64,000 nt of DNA from Phytophthora hibernalis (Eukaryota > Oomycota > Peronosporomycetes > Peronosporales > Peronosporaceae), in contig JAAKBF010000035.1 in assembly GCA_012656075.1 (NCBI GenBank), positions 496,001 to 560,000 of the forward strand. The letters run 5' to 3'. The notes under the pieces were generated by a model, which was not told the origin of the DNA, did not search any database, and saw only the letters and a program-made list of their open reading frames with translations. Of the stretch, positions 12,339 to 23,257 are shown one piece after another. Made by a program: the position numbers and the translations under genes. Each line of letters starts with the position of its first letter. The stretch's first letter is position 1.

Positions 12339-14677
12339 ATGCGTCTAAACTTCGGTTGTTGGGTTAGGGCATTCCTGGCGATTGGTATCGTCGAGGCTCA
12401 AACCTACGACGCTATCGTCGTAGGTAGTGGTCCAGGTGGTCTTGTCGCCGCTGAATACTTGTCACGTGACTCAAGCGTATCCGTCTTGATCCTCGAAGCT
12501 GGTCCCAAGTCTCTCGCTGCAACTGGTGGTACCGACTCACCTGACTACGCTCAAGGTCGCGGCCTCACGAAATTCGACATTCCCGGAGAGTACGATGTCA
12601 CCATCTACAATTCCGTCAATGAGCAGTACCGAGTGGATTGGATCACTGATAGCTACATGTGGCTCGGTAAACTCGTGGGTGGCTGTTCATCAATCAATGC
12701 AGCGCTCTACTTCCGTCCTCCAGACTCGTACATTGACAACATACAGTGGCCGTTCTCAGCAGCTCAAATGGTGACTAAGATGGACGAGAACGAAAAACTT
12801 CACGGTCGAACCGACAAACCGTCCACTGATGGTATATGGTACACTCAAGAAGGCTACTCAATCGTGTCGAAGGCTTTGCTGGCGAAGGGATATCTCGAGC
12901 GCACTATCAATGACGCTACGGCCAGAAACAGCAAGAGCAAGACGTTTGGACACGCACCATTCACCTTCAAGAACGGAAAGAGAGATACTCCTGCTGCTGC
13001 ATTCTGGGGACCTATGAGTACTCGAAGCAATGTGAAACTCCTTACTGGAGCGAAGGTTGACTATATTATTCGAGCCTCTGGGGGTAAAGCTACGGGTGTG
13101 GTCTACAATGGTGGAACTCAAGTACTTTTGTCCTCGCGAGGTACTGTTCTTATGGCAGCGGGTGCGTTGAGTACACCGAAAGTACTAATTCAAAGTGGCA
13201 TTGGCCCTAGCTCTCAGCTCAACCTCCTCAATGGACGCAATGGTTTCCCTGGTGTCTCTCAGACTGCTGGGTGGGTCACGAATGCTAACGTTGGGAGGAA
13301 TTTGTTCGACACAAACGTGGTGTTTGCCTCGTTCTCGCACCCCCAAATGAGTTCTTTCCAGTACAAGAACAAACCGAGCTGGGCGACCAACCAATACATG
13401 AACCAAGGCTTCACCGGACCTTGGACGAGCTCAGGCCCAATACTGATCAGCTATGAAAACTATGATGTACAAGGTCGCACCTACCAATTTCAGTCGACAG
13501 TACTCACCACTGGATTTGGCGAATTCTACAGCCGCATCAACGCGTTTACGCTGGCCCTGTATGTGAACAACCCCGAGTCCAGGGCCAATTCGGGTTTTGA
13601 TGGCAATGGAAACTGGAAAGCGTTCAATGAAGGCACACCGTATTTTGGCACGAGTCGTGACCTTGCAGCTTTGCAGTCGTATGCCCAGCGTACAGTCGGT
13701 GCAATGGTAGCTCAAGGTGCCACATTCCTCTCAGCTGGATCTGATGACACGTCAGTGGCGAACTGGGTAGCAGCCAACCGAGGGTTCATCACGCACCACT
13801 TTGGTGGGAGCTGCTACACGTCAAGCAATTCTGCTGATACTAATCGCTGCGCTGATGAAAAATGCGTGTCATCGGAACGAGCAACGTGTTCGTAGCTGAC
13901 GGAAGTGCCATGCGGGATGGAACGGTCAATCCCTACGGGTTTATCATGTACGTTGGACGTGAAGCGGGTGATCAGGTGAAAACCTATATTGCTGCGAATA
14001 CTGGATCCGGTACAACCTGTCCTGCTCTGGAAAATGACGTTGACTATATCGGCAACGATTTGACTAGCAAACCGAGCGGCGCAGCCAGTGGATGTTGCGC
14101 TATATGTGCTGCTACCAGTGGCTGTAAGGCATTTACTTGGACCAACTTCAACGCTGGCACATGCTGGCTGAAGACTGGCAGAGGAGGCACTCAAACCAAA
14201 AGCGGGGCGATATCATCACTGGTTGGAAGTGGGTCAACATCTTCCTGCTCTGCGATCGAAGAAAACATTGACTACGCCGGAAACGACCTGGGTAATGTGT
14301 TGAGCAGTGCAGCAGAAGGGTGCTGTGCAATTTGCCAGGGAAGAACGGGGTGCAAGGCTTACACATGGACCAACTATAATGCCGGTACTTGTTGGCTAAA
14401 GAGCGCTAAGGGCACCACCTCAACAAAAACCGGCGCACGATCTGCTCAACTCAGTTCCTCCTCCTCGGCATGCACCCTTCAGAATAATGTCGACTTCAAG
14501 GGGAATGATCTTGCCAATGTATTTAATGGAGCTGCAGCTAGCTGCTGTGAAATATGTCGTGGTAGGACAGGATGCAAAGCCTTCACGTGGACCAACTACA
14601 ATGGTGGCACTTGCTGGCTTAAGACTGCACAAGGAGCGAGCAGCTCTGTCTCAGGCGCGGTGTCTGGTATCATTTGA
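12339..14677 (+). CDS. secreted GMC oxidoreductase with three C-terminal PAN/Apple modules (one frameshift)
   Basis: The start at 12339 gives an N-terminal signal-like segment ending near EAQT, then the FAD-binding dinucleotide motif VVGSGPGGLVAAEYL (about residue 27 on). GMC blocks follow, including GGCSSINAAL and the AAGALSTPKVLIQSGIGP signature. The frame stops at 13895, just after HHFGGSCYT, which holds the presumed active-site His. It resumes in the next frame as IGTSNVFVADGSAM and NPYGF, the end of the GMC fold. The break is in an A5 run at 13858-13862. Three repeats then follow, each with NVDY(K)GNDL, CC.IC, TGCKAFTWTNYN and GTCWLK: PAN/Apple modules that in other proteins bind carbohydrate or protein. 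The likely role is secreted FAD-dependent alcohol or sugar oxidation tethered by PAN modules. The substrate cannot be told. Confidence 0.82.
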
Positions 14678-14801
14678 CAAGGTTAATTGCAATATAGGTG
14701 TTTGCGAGATCAGTCGAAGTCGTGTAGATAGCACTGAAAGTTTCGGTATGGTCAATTATTTTTCTTGATAAGGTGGCTTCTTGTACAGTCTTCACCTCTC
14801 T

Positions 14802-17042
14802 TTATGCCACTATGACTAGTGCACTATGTGCGTCCTCAAAAGCTATAGGGTAAAATGGTATTGCATACTCTACCTCGCAGCTCACTGTGTGTAGAATCAC
14901 AGCTCTGTTTGCTTCGGACGGATCCATTAACGTCGTCAGTATTCGGAGGACGGCAACACATTCAATCGGTCAGTTTTCCGCTTGTGATCAATTCAAGTTC
15001 AGTACAGTAAGTTGACCCACCCATGAGTAATGGACGTGGTAATTCTAGTTTACTTTCAACGAGCTGATCGATCCACGGCCAGAAGAAGGACACATTCGTA
15101 TTCGTGATGTAGATAAATGATATTCCCGGTGACAGATTGGTGACGTTACGAGGCAGCTCGTTGATGAGTGTGCTCCCAATACCCAGGTACATCATATCAG
15201 GGATCTCAAAGATTTCAGGAGGGAGCTCAGTGATGGGGTTGCCAGTCAATGCCAAATAGTACGGATCCAATCTAGCCAAGGATAGAGGCACACTTGTCAG
15301 TTTACTATACTCAATGTATATCATCGTTCCAATTAGCCATTTTGAGTCCAAGTCGTCCGGTAGCTCACGTAAATTTGAATAACAGATCTCAATGTCAGAC
15401 AGCAATGACGGGAAGTCAGCGGACTGCAGGCCTTCAGGTAGAAGGCCGTCGGTCATGTTGACTCGGACTAAAAGACCCATGAAATGCTAGGATGGTTTGT
15501 ATTTGAGATAGCCGCAGAAGCCCCCAAATGTCAATGCTGGAGTTGTATACCTTGATACCACTCACACGATGGAATTCATTAAGCATATCGGGAATTTCTA
15601 GATCGGTACAGTGACGAATTGCCAATGTGACGACGGAAGATCTGTCAAATTCACTCCACTTTGCCACAACTTCATCAATTTTACCAGTAATGCCAAGGTG
15701 ATAACAATCGAGAACGGCTAGATAACATGCTGGTTCAGAAATTGCCCAAGGATGGACCTGTAAGGTGCATTGTGGAAGTTCATGCTGCGAAGATGCTTGG
15801 ATGTGTAGCACCAGCACTGCAATCCCCATAAGCCGAAGATAAAGTGTACTAAGTGAAGCAGGACACGTCCACCACGAGTGCGCACTCCTGCATCAGCATA
15901 GTTACCGCCACCAACCTTGATTGGTTTCTGGGGATCTACAGCGATTCCATCGAGCGTTAGGCCCACTGCGTCATGAGTAGGTTTGTTGCGGCTTGGTTTG
16001 TCAGGTACTCTGACACTGTCTGTTGCAAAAACAATTCGTCTTTTGCTTCCGGTAGGAGCTCTTCGTAGCAACTCCTTTAAGCAAGTCGTCGTGGATATGA
16101 GTCCAAAAGAAAATATGGTTCGACTCATCAAATCCGACCAGGAAATAACCAACACCATTTGGAATTCGTTGAGCACATGAGCAGACCACTCTTCATCGTA
16201 CCATCTTTCCATGTCGAAACCAGTAATTTGAGGATTGTATTGATCTGCATAACTCAGCACAACGATCAACGGAACACCGATGCAGGAAACCAGATCCAAG
16301 ATGCAGTCGCATAGCAGACAAGCAAAACGTCTGCGAGCCTCATTTCGTTTGAAAAATAGCGAGTAAACAAAAACTGAAGACCAGCAATTCAGAACGAGTA
16401 AACCAAGGTAAAATCGATTGAGCAGAATTCGTGGAAGATACCAACTCATTCGATAAGCTTGAACCGTCTGAAGTGCTGTTTCCACGATCTCACGGGCAAT
16501 TAAGATGGCATGGAAGTTGCCTCCGTTTACTCCGAGGAGACCCTTACGCCCCCAAACTTTTGAATAAACCCTCGCAGTGTGGAATTTGGCAGACATGAAT
16601 CGAGAAGCGGTATTGTTGTCGGCAGCATTTTTGGCTGAGCCTCTCCTGCTAGTCCTTGAAGTGTGGCTTCCATCTCCTTCTCGCCATGGCGAGAACGCAA
16701 GTTCACGGAGCCAAATTGATCCCCTAGCATTAGAAGTATGCACATTCCATGCAACGCAGCCATGACAGCATTCACATTTGCGATAACATGGTGATGCTTC
16801 GCCACCATCCCGATACCGAAGTACTCGAATGTTTGGTACATGTAGGTCTTGTGCAATTCGTAGTAAAACATGGCATACGCGGTGTTGTACGCAAACGTCA
16901 CCAAGTGAACCACGAGAATGATAATCCACCACAGTGCAAAACTCCAAGGCCCGAGATCCACGTACTGCGCTGACGAAGATAAAGGCTTCACTGTTCTCAC
17001 CATGCTGGTCGTGAAGCTTGCAATTGCTTGCGTTGCGAGCAC
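14802..17042 (-). CDS. membrane/LRR family copy 5 (frameshifts at homopolymers)
   Basis: The first helix (FALWWIIILVVHLVTFAYNT) starts near 17042, and the core (KGLLGVNGGNFHAILIARE, ETALQTVQAYRMSWYLPR, NCWSSVFVY, DCILDLVSCIGV, LNEFQMVLVISWSDLM) follows in a second frame to 15718. The ectodomain is read from 15829 and 15480 down to the tail ending FEDAHSALVIVA at 14802. Breaks lie at C4 16721-16724, C4 15824-15827, C5 15521-15525, AAA 15482-15484 and T4 14974-14977 (plus-strand bases). At each, one extra base would keep the family sequence in frame; a further break near 14955 is less clear. All family blocks survive, including RVNMTDG and FFWPWID. It is convergent with the GMC gene. Confidence 0.72.
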
Positions 17043-17342
17043 TAAAGTTGGAATGAAAACGTCGACATGAAAGCACGTAGCCCATCTAAAAGTAGGCTAC
17101 GAGGAGAAAATGGAGCTATAGCGTCGCTTCTCCGGGAATTCACTTGATAGCACTTTCTGTTGTTAAGGTATAAGACGGTGACATACAACGAAATATTTGT
17201 AGATTGACGAAATCATAGCACGTACTACGTATTTGAAAGCAGCTCACACTGAGGGTTCGCCCAAGATTGCAACATTGACCTCAATGCCAGAGCTAACAGT
17301 TCGCCGCAGGGCAGCGATACCCGTTTCTGGCAGCACTCGGCT

Positions 17343-18582
17343 CTATTTACTCTTCTTCTTGCCCTTCTTACCTTTCTTCCCACCGTGTTCTTGCTGCCTA
17401 CTGAAACGTAGCCGCATTCCCGCATTCCTGCAAACAGTACATAGCGACGTAAATCATCTCTGTAAGCAAGCAGCCAGGCAGAAACACAGCAGCACTTACT
17501 TGAGCAAGATCAACGGCATGCGCCCAGGGAATTCCTTCCTAAACTTCTTCGCTGCTCGAAACATGGGCTTTAGTTGCTTACACGGCTTCGATGTCATCGC
17601 TGCACGGCCAATCAATCCCCGAGCGCTTCTGCAACCTCCGTGAAGACTTTCCAACGCTCTGCAGATCTCGGAGCCCGGCCAATCTCGTGGTGGCCCGTGT
17701 ACATGTTCATTTCCTTATTCAAGTCACAGATCAGCGTCTTCATGGGGGCTTCGACGCGGTCTCCACTCAGTCCTCGCTTCTGGTTCTGTATGCCCTCCAC
17801 ATACTTGTGCATCTCGGTCAGCATATCCTCCCCGTCGTCCTCAGCGTATTTTTCAGCTTGAGTTGAGCTGCCCGAACTTCCGTTCCAAAAGCGCAGCCGG
17901 TGTTTCCTCCACCTCGTCCGCGAGCTCCAGCACCGATCCAACATGGATTAGAGCTGAAGTGAGCGTCTTCAAGTTGATCCGTCCAGCAGCACGTTCATCA
18001 GCTGCAACCTGAGCTAACTTGGTCAGAGTATCTCGGTACAAAGGTTCGTCCACAGCTTCTCGTCTCTTGAGCAACAAAAGGACGTTGGCAGAGACGGTCC
18101 GACACGCCGCACAGGCGAGTGGCACCTTCTGGAGATTCTGTCGTGTCTCTAGAGCAGTTTTAGCCTCCCCAGTCCAATTAACGAAGCGTTCCAAGGACGC
18201 AGCCAACTGCTCTTTGGTCACAGCTTTAAGAACCTGTTGCTGCTTGGGATGCGTCTCCTGCTGAGCAGATTTTAGCTGCGAAGGGTCCATTGAGTCGTCC
18301 TCCGTCTCTGTTTCAGTCTCAGATCCATTTGGGTCTGGAATTGAAGCGTTTAGAGCACCGGAGACGTGTTTGAGTCTTGATTGGGTCAGGATGCTGGCTA
18401 TGGCAGACTAACTGCGTCTGTAGGAGCTCAATTTCACTCGCGAGGGTCTTAAATGGATCTTCAGTGTCTTGGGAACATAGTGTAGAAGTATCAGCATCGG
18501 TAGCGGTCTGTAGGCTGTGCTGTGCAGCGTCCACTGCCAGCGACAGGTGCTCCTGGACAGCTCGAAGCGTGGCCAACGTCAT
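17343..18582 (-). CDS. uncharacterised hydrophilic protein with lysine-rich tail (several exons)
   Basis: No family was recognised. The preferred start at 18582 (MTLATLRAVQEHL) is inside a slightly longer open frame. The sequence then gives an alanine- and leucine-rich helical region, an acidic linker (GSETETETEDDS) joined across one frame break near 18390, a second helical region (18290-17853) and a third (about 17860-17650, with KYAEDDGEDMLTEM). Two likely introns follow: one with donor near 17638 and acceptor just upstream of PMFRAAKKF, the other with donor GTAAGTGC after MPLILLK. The last exon ends HGGKKGKKGKKKSK with stop at 17343. The composition is that of a soluble, possibly RNA- or ribosome-associated protein, but no function is claimed. 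It separates copies 5 and 6 of the membrane/LRR family. Confidence 0.5.
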
Positions 18583-18679
18583 GGAAAATAATCCCGATTT
18601 GTATAGAATTTGTGTCAAGATGGGTACATCGGACCAAAAACTTCAACTTTCTGGACTATTCTGGACTATATTTTAAACA

Positions 18680-18866
18680 CTGATACTGTCGCAGTCAACG
18701 GTTGTGTCTTGGCTGGATTGGAAGTCCATTAAAATTGATGAATACTCGGGTGAAAACACACTGAATGCGTTAGCCTCGCCACTTTTGATATTTTCCAGCT
18801 CGGCAGCAAAGCAGCGCGTGGGATTCTAAGTTCCTTTCGACCAGTGGATCAATCCACGGCCAAGTT
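18680..18866 (-). pseudogene. inverted fragment of a membrane/LRR gene 3' end
   Basis: The minus strand encodes only the last part of the family: a WPWIDPLVERNLES segment followed, out of frame, by the cysteine tail and a VDCD remnant. About 135 bp of it (18727-18862) is an almost perfect inverted copy of 19957-20096 in copy 6. No upstream family sequence exists on this strand, so it is a broken-off piece produced by an inverted duplication, not a gene. Confidence 0.75.
18727..18862. repeat. inverted repeat arm (pairs with 19957-20096)
   Basis: The reverse complement of this arm matches the plus strand at 19957-20096 with only about three differences (a C/T change after GGCCGTGGAT and a small change before TCACCCGAG). 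Similarity continues more weakly on the far side, to the shared GTTGACTGCGAC. The arms are separated by about 1.1 kb that carries family copy 6. Confidence 0.85.
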
Positions 18867-18904
18867 CCGTTGAGAGTTACCTTGGTGACTACGACACTCA
18901 TCTG

Positions 18905-20352
18905 ACCGGCTTTACATTGATATACTGGTATGATGATGTTTGGTCTGCTCGGGTATTGAACGAATTTCAAATGATTCTGGTAGTGTCATGTTCAGACTTG
19001 GCGAGTCGAATGATTTTTCCCCTCGGGGTGATAGCAACAACTACCAGCTTATAGGAACCTCTACGCAAAGTTCCGGGGCGCAGCAAGCCGAACATTACCA
19101 CTATACCTATTCGACCTATAAATTGCAAGGCTATCGTCCCTATTGCAATGAAGTCTCTAAAATTGGTAAACATTGGCGGTGGTATCTACACCAGCGTAGA
19201 TCTGCTGCGCACACGAGGCGGATTGTTGCACTTCGCACACCTCATTTTAGGTGGATGGGGAGTCATTGTACTTGGACTGTACACTCACGCATCTGCGGAA
19301 TTAACTCAATGCGCATTACAGGTGCATCCATGGGCGATCTCCAAGCCTGCCTGCTACCTGGCCATTCTCGATTGTCACCGTCTCGACATATCCGGCAAAA
19401 CAGATGAAGTCGCAGCTAGATGGAACGAGTTCGACAGATCCACCGTAGTTACACTTATACGTCACGGGACGTCGTTGGAAGTCCCCGACTCGTTCACTTG
19501 CTCAGGAATCAAAGTGTACAACTCGACCATCAACGACTTGGGAGAGTCTACAGCAGTAACGAATACCAATCACCCGGCACAAATATATGCTTTACTTCGT
19601 TCGTGTCCATTTACCTGATGGCCGTCTGCCTCAGGGTGTATTGTCTGCTGATTTCCCTGGGAAGCTGTACGACCTACACAAACGTCTGCGAAGTATCCGA
19701 CGATCTGTATACCAAGTCGCTTATCGGATACTTCGAATTCAGCGAGCTCACCACTGTACCTCCTGTCCTTCTGCGGTTGGACCCCTACAGTATTTCACAG
19801 ATAGAGTCCGATCACAGAATTACCAGCCGAACTTTTCGAGGTGCCAGATATGGTCTACCTGTAGATAGGAAATAGTGACATCCAAGAGCTGCCCCAGAAC
19901 GTGACCAATCTATCACCGTCATGAGCGTTCATAAACACGACGGTCTCCTTCTTCTGGCCGTGGATCGATCCACTGGTCGAAAGGAACTTAGAATCCCACG
20001 CGCTGCTTTGCTGCCGAGCTGGAAAATATCAAAAGTGGCGAGGCTAACGCATTCAGTGAGTTTCACCCGAGTATTCATCAATTTTAATGGACTTCAAGAT
20101 ACAATTCTACACACGGTTGACTGCGACTTGGAAAACGTTGAACCGGTGTACCCCATCGCCTTCGAGGACAGTATCAGCGCTCTACATGTAGTACTGACCG
20201 TACTGTCCGTTGTCGATTTATTTTTGCAAGATATAATATATCATATTATGACTTTGGCCATGCTGTCGAGTTTCCCAGCGCTCGTCACAATTCGGGCCAG
20301 CCCTTATCATATATCTACCGACACAAAAATGCGTACTGTTGGCCTTGGATAG
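18905..20352 (+). pseudogene. membrane/LRR family copy 6, N-terminally truncated
   Basis: The copy starts abruptly in the family core: a YWYDDVWSARVLNEFQMILV block is the first recognisable element, and helices 1 to 4 are missing. The preceding sequence is the inverted 3' fragment. The rest is broken into at least five frames: a stop after TTTSL, the last membrane helix and cysteine cluster (19148-19618), LRR pieces at 19420-19875 and 19587-19868, and the tail with VDCDLENVEP and FEDSISAL (19921-20352). Loss of the membrane half together with the inverted duplication makes this a true pseudogene, whatever the base-call quality. Confidence 0.75.
19957..20096. repeat. inverted repeat arm (pairs with 18727-18862)
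   Basis: Plus-strand partner of the arm described at 18727-18862. It covers the coding region for WPWIDPLVERNLESHA and the segment following it. In single-stranded form the two arms could fold into a long hairpin enclosing copy 6. Confidence 0.85.
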
Positions 20353-20667
20353 ACCAGATCCTGACATGCAATAGTTTCGCCTTAGACCAGTAAATTGTCA
20401 GGATTTGGTGAATGCCGTTGTTGAGCCTTTTAGCGCTACGTTATTGTTCCAGTATTTATCGCAGCTGATTGACCCTAGAAAAAATGATCGCATCTCGACT
20501 GTTGGGTAGTGCAATTCAGCTTTTGCAAGGCCATGGTATCCTCTAGCCGTAGGAGACGTTAAAATGAAAAATGATTCTGACATTTGGCTCCCACGATATC
20601 AAACGGGCGAAATAAGAGGGCGATAAAATCATACTTCAAAGTACTACTGTAGAAAGTCAAAGTTGAT

Positions 20668-22800
20668 TTAAGCAAGAGCGCTGATACTATCCTCGAAATC
20701 GATCGGGTAGACTGTCACTGGGTATTGGGTATCGCAGTTGACTGCGTTTGTTAACATATCCCAGTTAGCTTCTGATGAATTCATTAATATGGTTGAGTAC
20801 TCGGGTGATGGTGTCAAGCTGAAGGTCTCAGCTTCTCCGCTGAATATTTTCTCGAGATCATTGCAGTAAGGAGACCCACCCATAAACAGCTCCGCGTGAT
20901 TTTCAACCAGTGGATCCATCCAAGGCCAGAAAAACGAGACGTTTGTGGCATCCAAGACTACATACAACAGCTCTGGTGAGAGATTGAAGACGGTGCGAGG
21001 CAATTCATGGATGCTAATGCCTGCCATGAACATGTATGTCAAGTCTTCGACCTCAAAAAGCTCCGGTGGCAGCTCTGTGATGGGACTACCAGTTAGTGAA
21101 ATACTGTATGGCTGAAGTCGTATTAGTGAGAGCGGTACACTGGTGAGCTCGCTGTACTCGAAGTAAACTGACGTTCCAACTAACCACTTCGAGTCGAGAT
21201 CGTCAGGTAGTTCCCGGATATTCGTGTACGTAAACTCAAGATCCTTCAGATAGCCCGGAAAATTAGCTGACAGAATACCCGAAGGCAGACGACCATCAGT
21301 CACGTTGACGCGAACCAAATAAAACCAAATCATTTCGGGATGGTTTGTGTTCGTGATGGCGGCAGTCTCTCCCCAGCCAGTAATAGTTGTGTTGTATACT
21401 TTGATACCAGTAGTCAAATGAAAATCACCAATTGTATCAGGAACTTCGAGCTCTGCACAATGACGAATAACTAATGTGACGACCGTCGTTCTGTCAAACT
21501 CGTCCCATTTGGCTTCTACTTCGTGCATCTTGCCAGAGATTCCAAGGCGATGACAATCAAGGACTGCTAAGTAACAGGCAGGATTCGACACAGCCCATGG
21601 ACGCACCTGCAAGACACATTGTGGTAGTTCAGGCTGCATGGATGCTTGTAAGTGCAGACCAATGATAATCAATCCCCAAAACGCGAAAACCACGTAAACA
21701 TAGCGCAACATGCGATGACTTGCACGTGTCCGCCAATTGGCTTTCGTTAGTGGGTCATGAGCAAGCACTTTTGCCGATGATACTTGGTCGTTTCCATTAT
21801 CCGTATCTTCAGCACCTTCGGCATCACACGCAATACGCCTGGAGCTAGCACCGGATGATCGACGTAAAAGTTCCTTCAAGCTATTCGTTGTCGTAATTAT
21901 TCCAACGGAAAATATGGTTCGACTTGCCAGATCCATCCACGAAACCACGAGAACCATTTGAAACTCGTTCAGGACACGAGCTGACCACTCGTCATCATAC
22001 CATTTTTCAACGGCGAATCCAGTTAGCTGAGAGTCGTACTCACCAATGTAACTCAGCACGACGATCAATGGCACTCCAATACAGGATACGAGATTTAAGG
22101 TGCAATCGCAAACAAGATAGGCAAACCGCTTGCGCGCCTCATTCCGTCGAAAGAGTAGGGAGTAGACTAAAACAGAAGACCAGCAATTCATCACAATCAA
22201 ACTTAAAAAGAAGCGGTTGAGCAGCATACGTGGTAGCAACCAGCTCATCCGATATGCTTGCACCGTCTGGAGCCCTGTCTCCACAAATTCACGGCCGATT
22301 AAGATTGCGTGAAAGTTGCTACCGTTAACACCAATTAGTCCCCGCCGGCCTAAAACCGTTGAATAGAGTCGAGTCAAGCGTGATCGGGGCGGTTTAGCGC
22401 CACTTTTTGTCATTAGTCCATCGGTCTTGTCCGACGAGTCAAGTTTACCGATTTTGTAGGTGTTTTTCCTGTTTTTGGACCACGGCGAGAAGGCTAACTC
22501 GCGGCGCCATATTGACCCGCCGACCATTTTAAGTATACACAGACCGTGTAATGCAGCCATAATTGCATTCACCTTCACAATGACATGATGGTCCTTTGCC
22601 AACATCCCGATTCGAGAATACTCGAGACACAAGTAGAGATAGGTATGCTGAAGTTCCGTGTAAAATATAGCGAAGACTGCGTTGTATCCGCCGGTCACCA
22701 AATGAACAACGAGAATGATTGACCACCAAACTGCGAAGCTCCACCGCGAGAGTTCCACATAGTGCGACAAGGGAGCGGAAGACTTGAGCTTCCCGCTCAT
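20668..22800 (-). CDS. membrane/LRR family copy 7, the intact reference copy (710 aa)
   Basis: The only uninterrupted member. Approximate layout: membrane helix 1 at 21-47, helix 2 at 74-96, a polar loop at 100-150, the conserved core at 151-315 (RRGLIGVNG, ETGLQTVQAYRMSWLLPR, NCWSSVLVY, DCTLNLVSCIGV, LNEFQMVLVVSWMDL) holding three or four more helices, a variable linker at 316-365, the last helix at 367-387, then an ectodomain at 388-710. The ectodomain opens with cysteines 395, 409 and 416 (QC...PAC...LDC), continues with about eight irregular leucine-rich strands (for example NIRELPDDLDSKW, PITELPPELFE), then FFWPWMDPLVE at 623-633 and cysteines 646 and 689. NVT and NSS sequons fit an extracellular or lumenal position. 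No kinase, protease or other catalytic motif is visible. A receptor, adhesion or channel-type role is possible but not shown. Confidence 0.9.
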   Translation of the reverse strand: MSGKLKSSAPLSHYVELSRWSFAVWWSIILVVHLVTGGYNAVFAIFYTELQHTYLYLCLEYSRIGMLAKDHHVIVKVNAIMAALHGLCILKMVGGSIWRRELAFSPWSKNRKNTYKIGKLDSSDKTDGLMTKSGAKPPRSRLTRLYSTVLGRRGLIGVNGSNFHAILIGREFVETGLQTVQAYRMSWLLPRMLLNRFFLSLIVMNCWSSVLVYSLLFRRNEARKRFAYLVCDCTLNLVSCIGVPLIVVLSYIGEYDSQLTGFAVEKWYDDEWSARVLNEFQMVLVVSWMDLASRTIFSVGIITTTNSLKELLRRSSGASSRRIACDAEGAEDTDNGNDQVSSAKVLAHDPLTKANWRTRASHRMLRYVYVVFAFWGLIIIGLHLQASMQPELPQCVLQVRPWAVSNPACYLAVLDCHRLGISGKMHEVEAKWDEFDRTTVVTLVIRHCAELEVPDTIGDFHLTTGIKVYNTTITGWGETAAITNTNHPEMIWFYLVRVNVTDGRLPSGILSANFPGYLKDLEFTYTNIRELPDDLDSKWLVGTSVYFEYSELTSVPLSLIRLQPYSISLTGSPITELPPELFEVEDLTYMFMAGISIHELPRTVFNLSPELLYVVLDATNVSFFWPWMDPLVENHAELFMGGSPYCNDLEKIFSGEAETFSLTPSPEYSTILMNSSEANWDMLTNAVNCDTQYPVTVYPIDFEDSISALA

Positions 22801-23257
22801 TTTGCAACAAGAAGCTCGTTGTTCGTTTTGTGATTAGCTCGGGATGAATTAGGGACTGAAGCGTGGACAATGGACGCTTGTTAGCCTTGATCTAAAACCG
22901 GCACGGATAAGTCTGCAACGACAGTCACCAATTGATGATATGCTTCACGTATTATTGTCTCGTCGAGAAACATGCCTTGATCGCTAAAATTGTCTTTCGA
23001 GGCTCACGATAGTGGCGTGACATCACTTGTTGGCTCCGTTTGGGCCCGAAATACTCTGCCTTAGTTCTGTAATCGTTTCTTTTTGCGTGCCTAGCAGATA
23101 ACATGCTGTCGACTACAATTAGAAGTGAGTTGATACGGCGTAACTTCGAGACCTGGTCTGGTTGCGTGCTATGATGTGACTATTATCGTCGTGGTGTGAA
23201 CTCACGAGTTGCTGATAGACGTGTAAATTCTCAAGTATCAACAGCAAGGAACCAACC

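Noticed and set aside
17225..17866. Plus-strand open frames with hydrophobic stretches (LLFLPFLPFFPP)
   Set aside because: The hydrophobic run is the complement of the lysine-rich tail KKGKKGKKKSK of the minus-strand gene; the minus-strand reading has splice sites and a sensible end.
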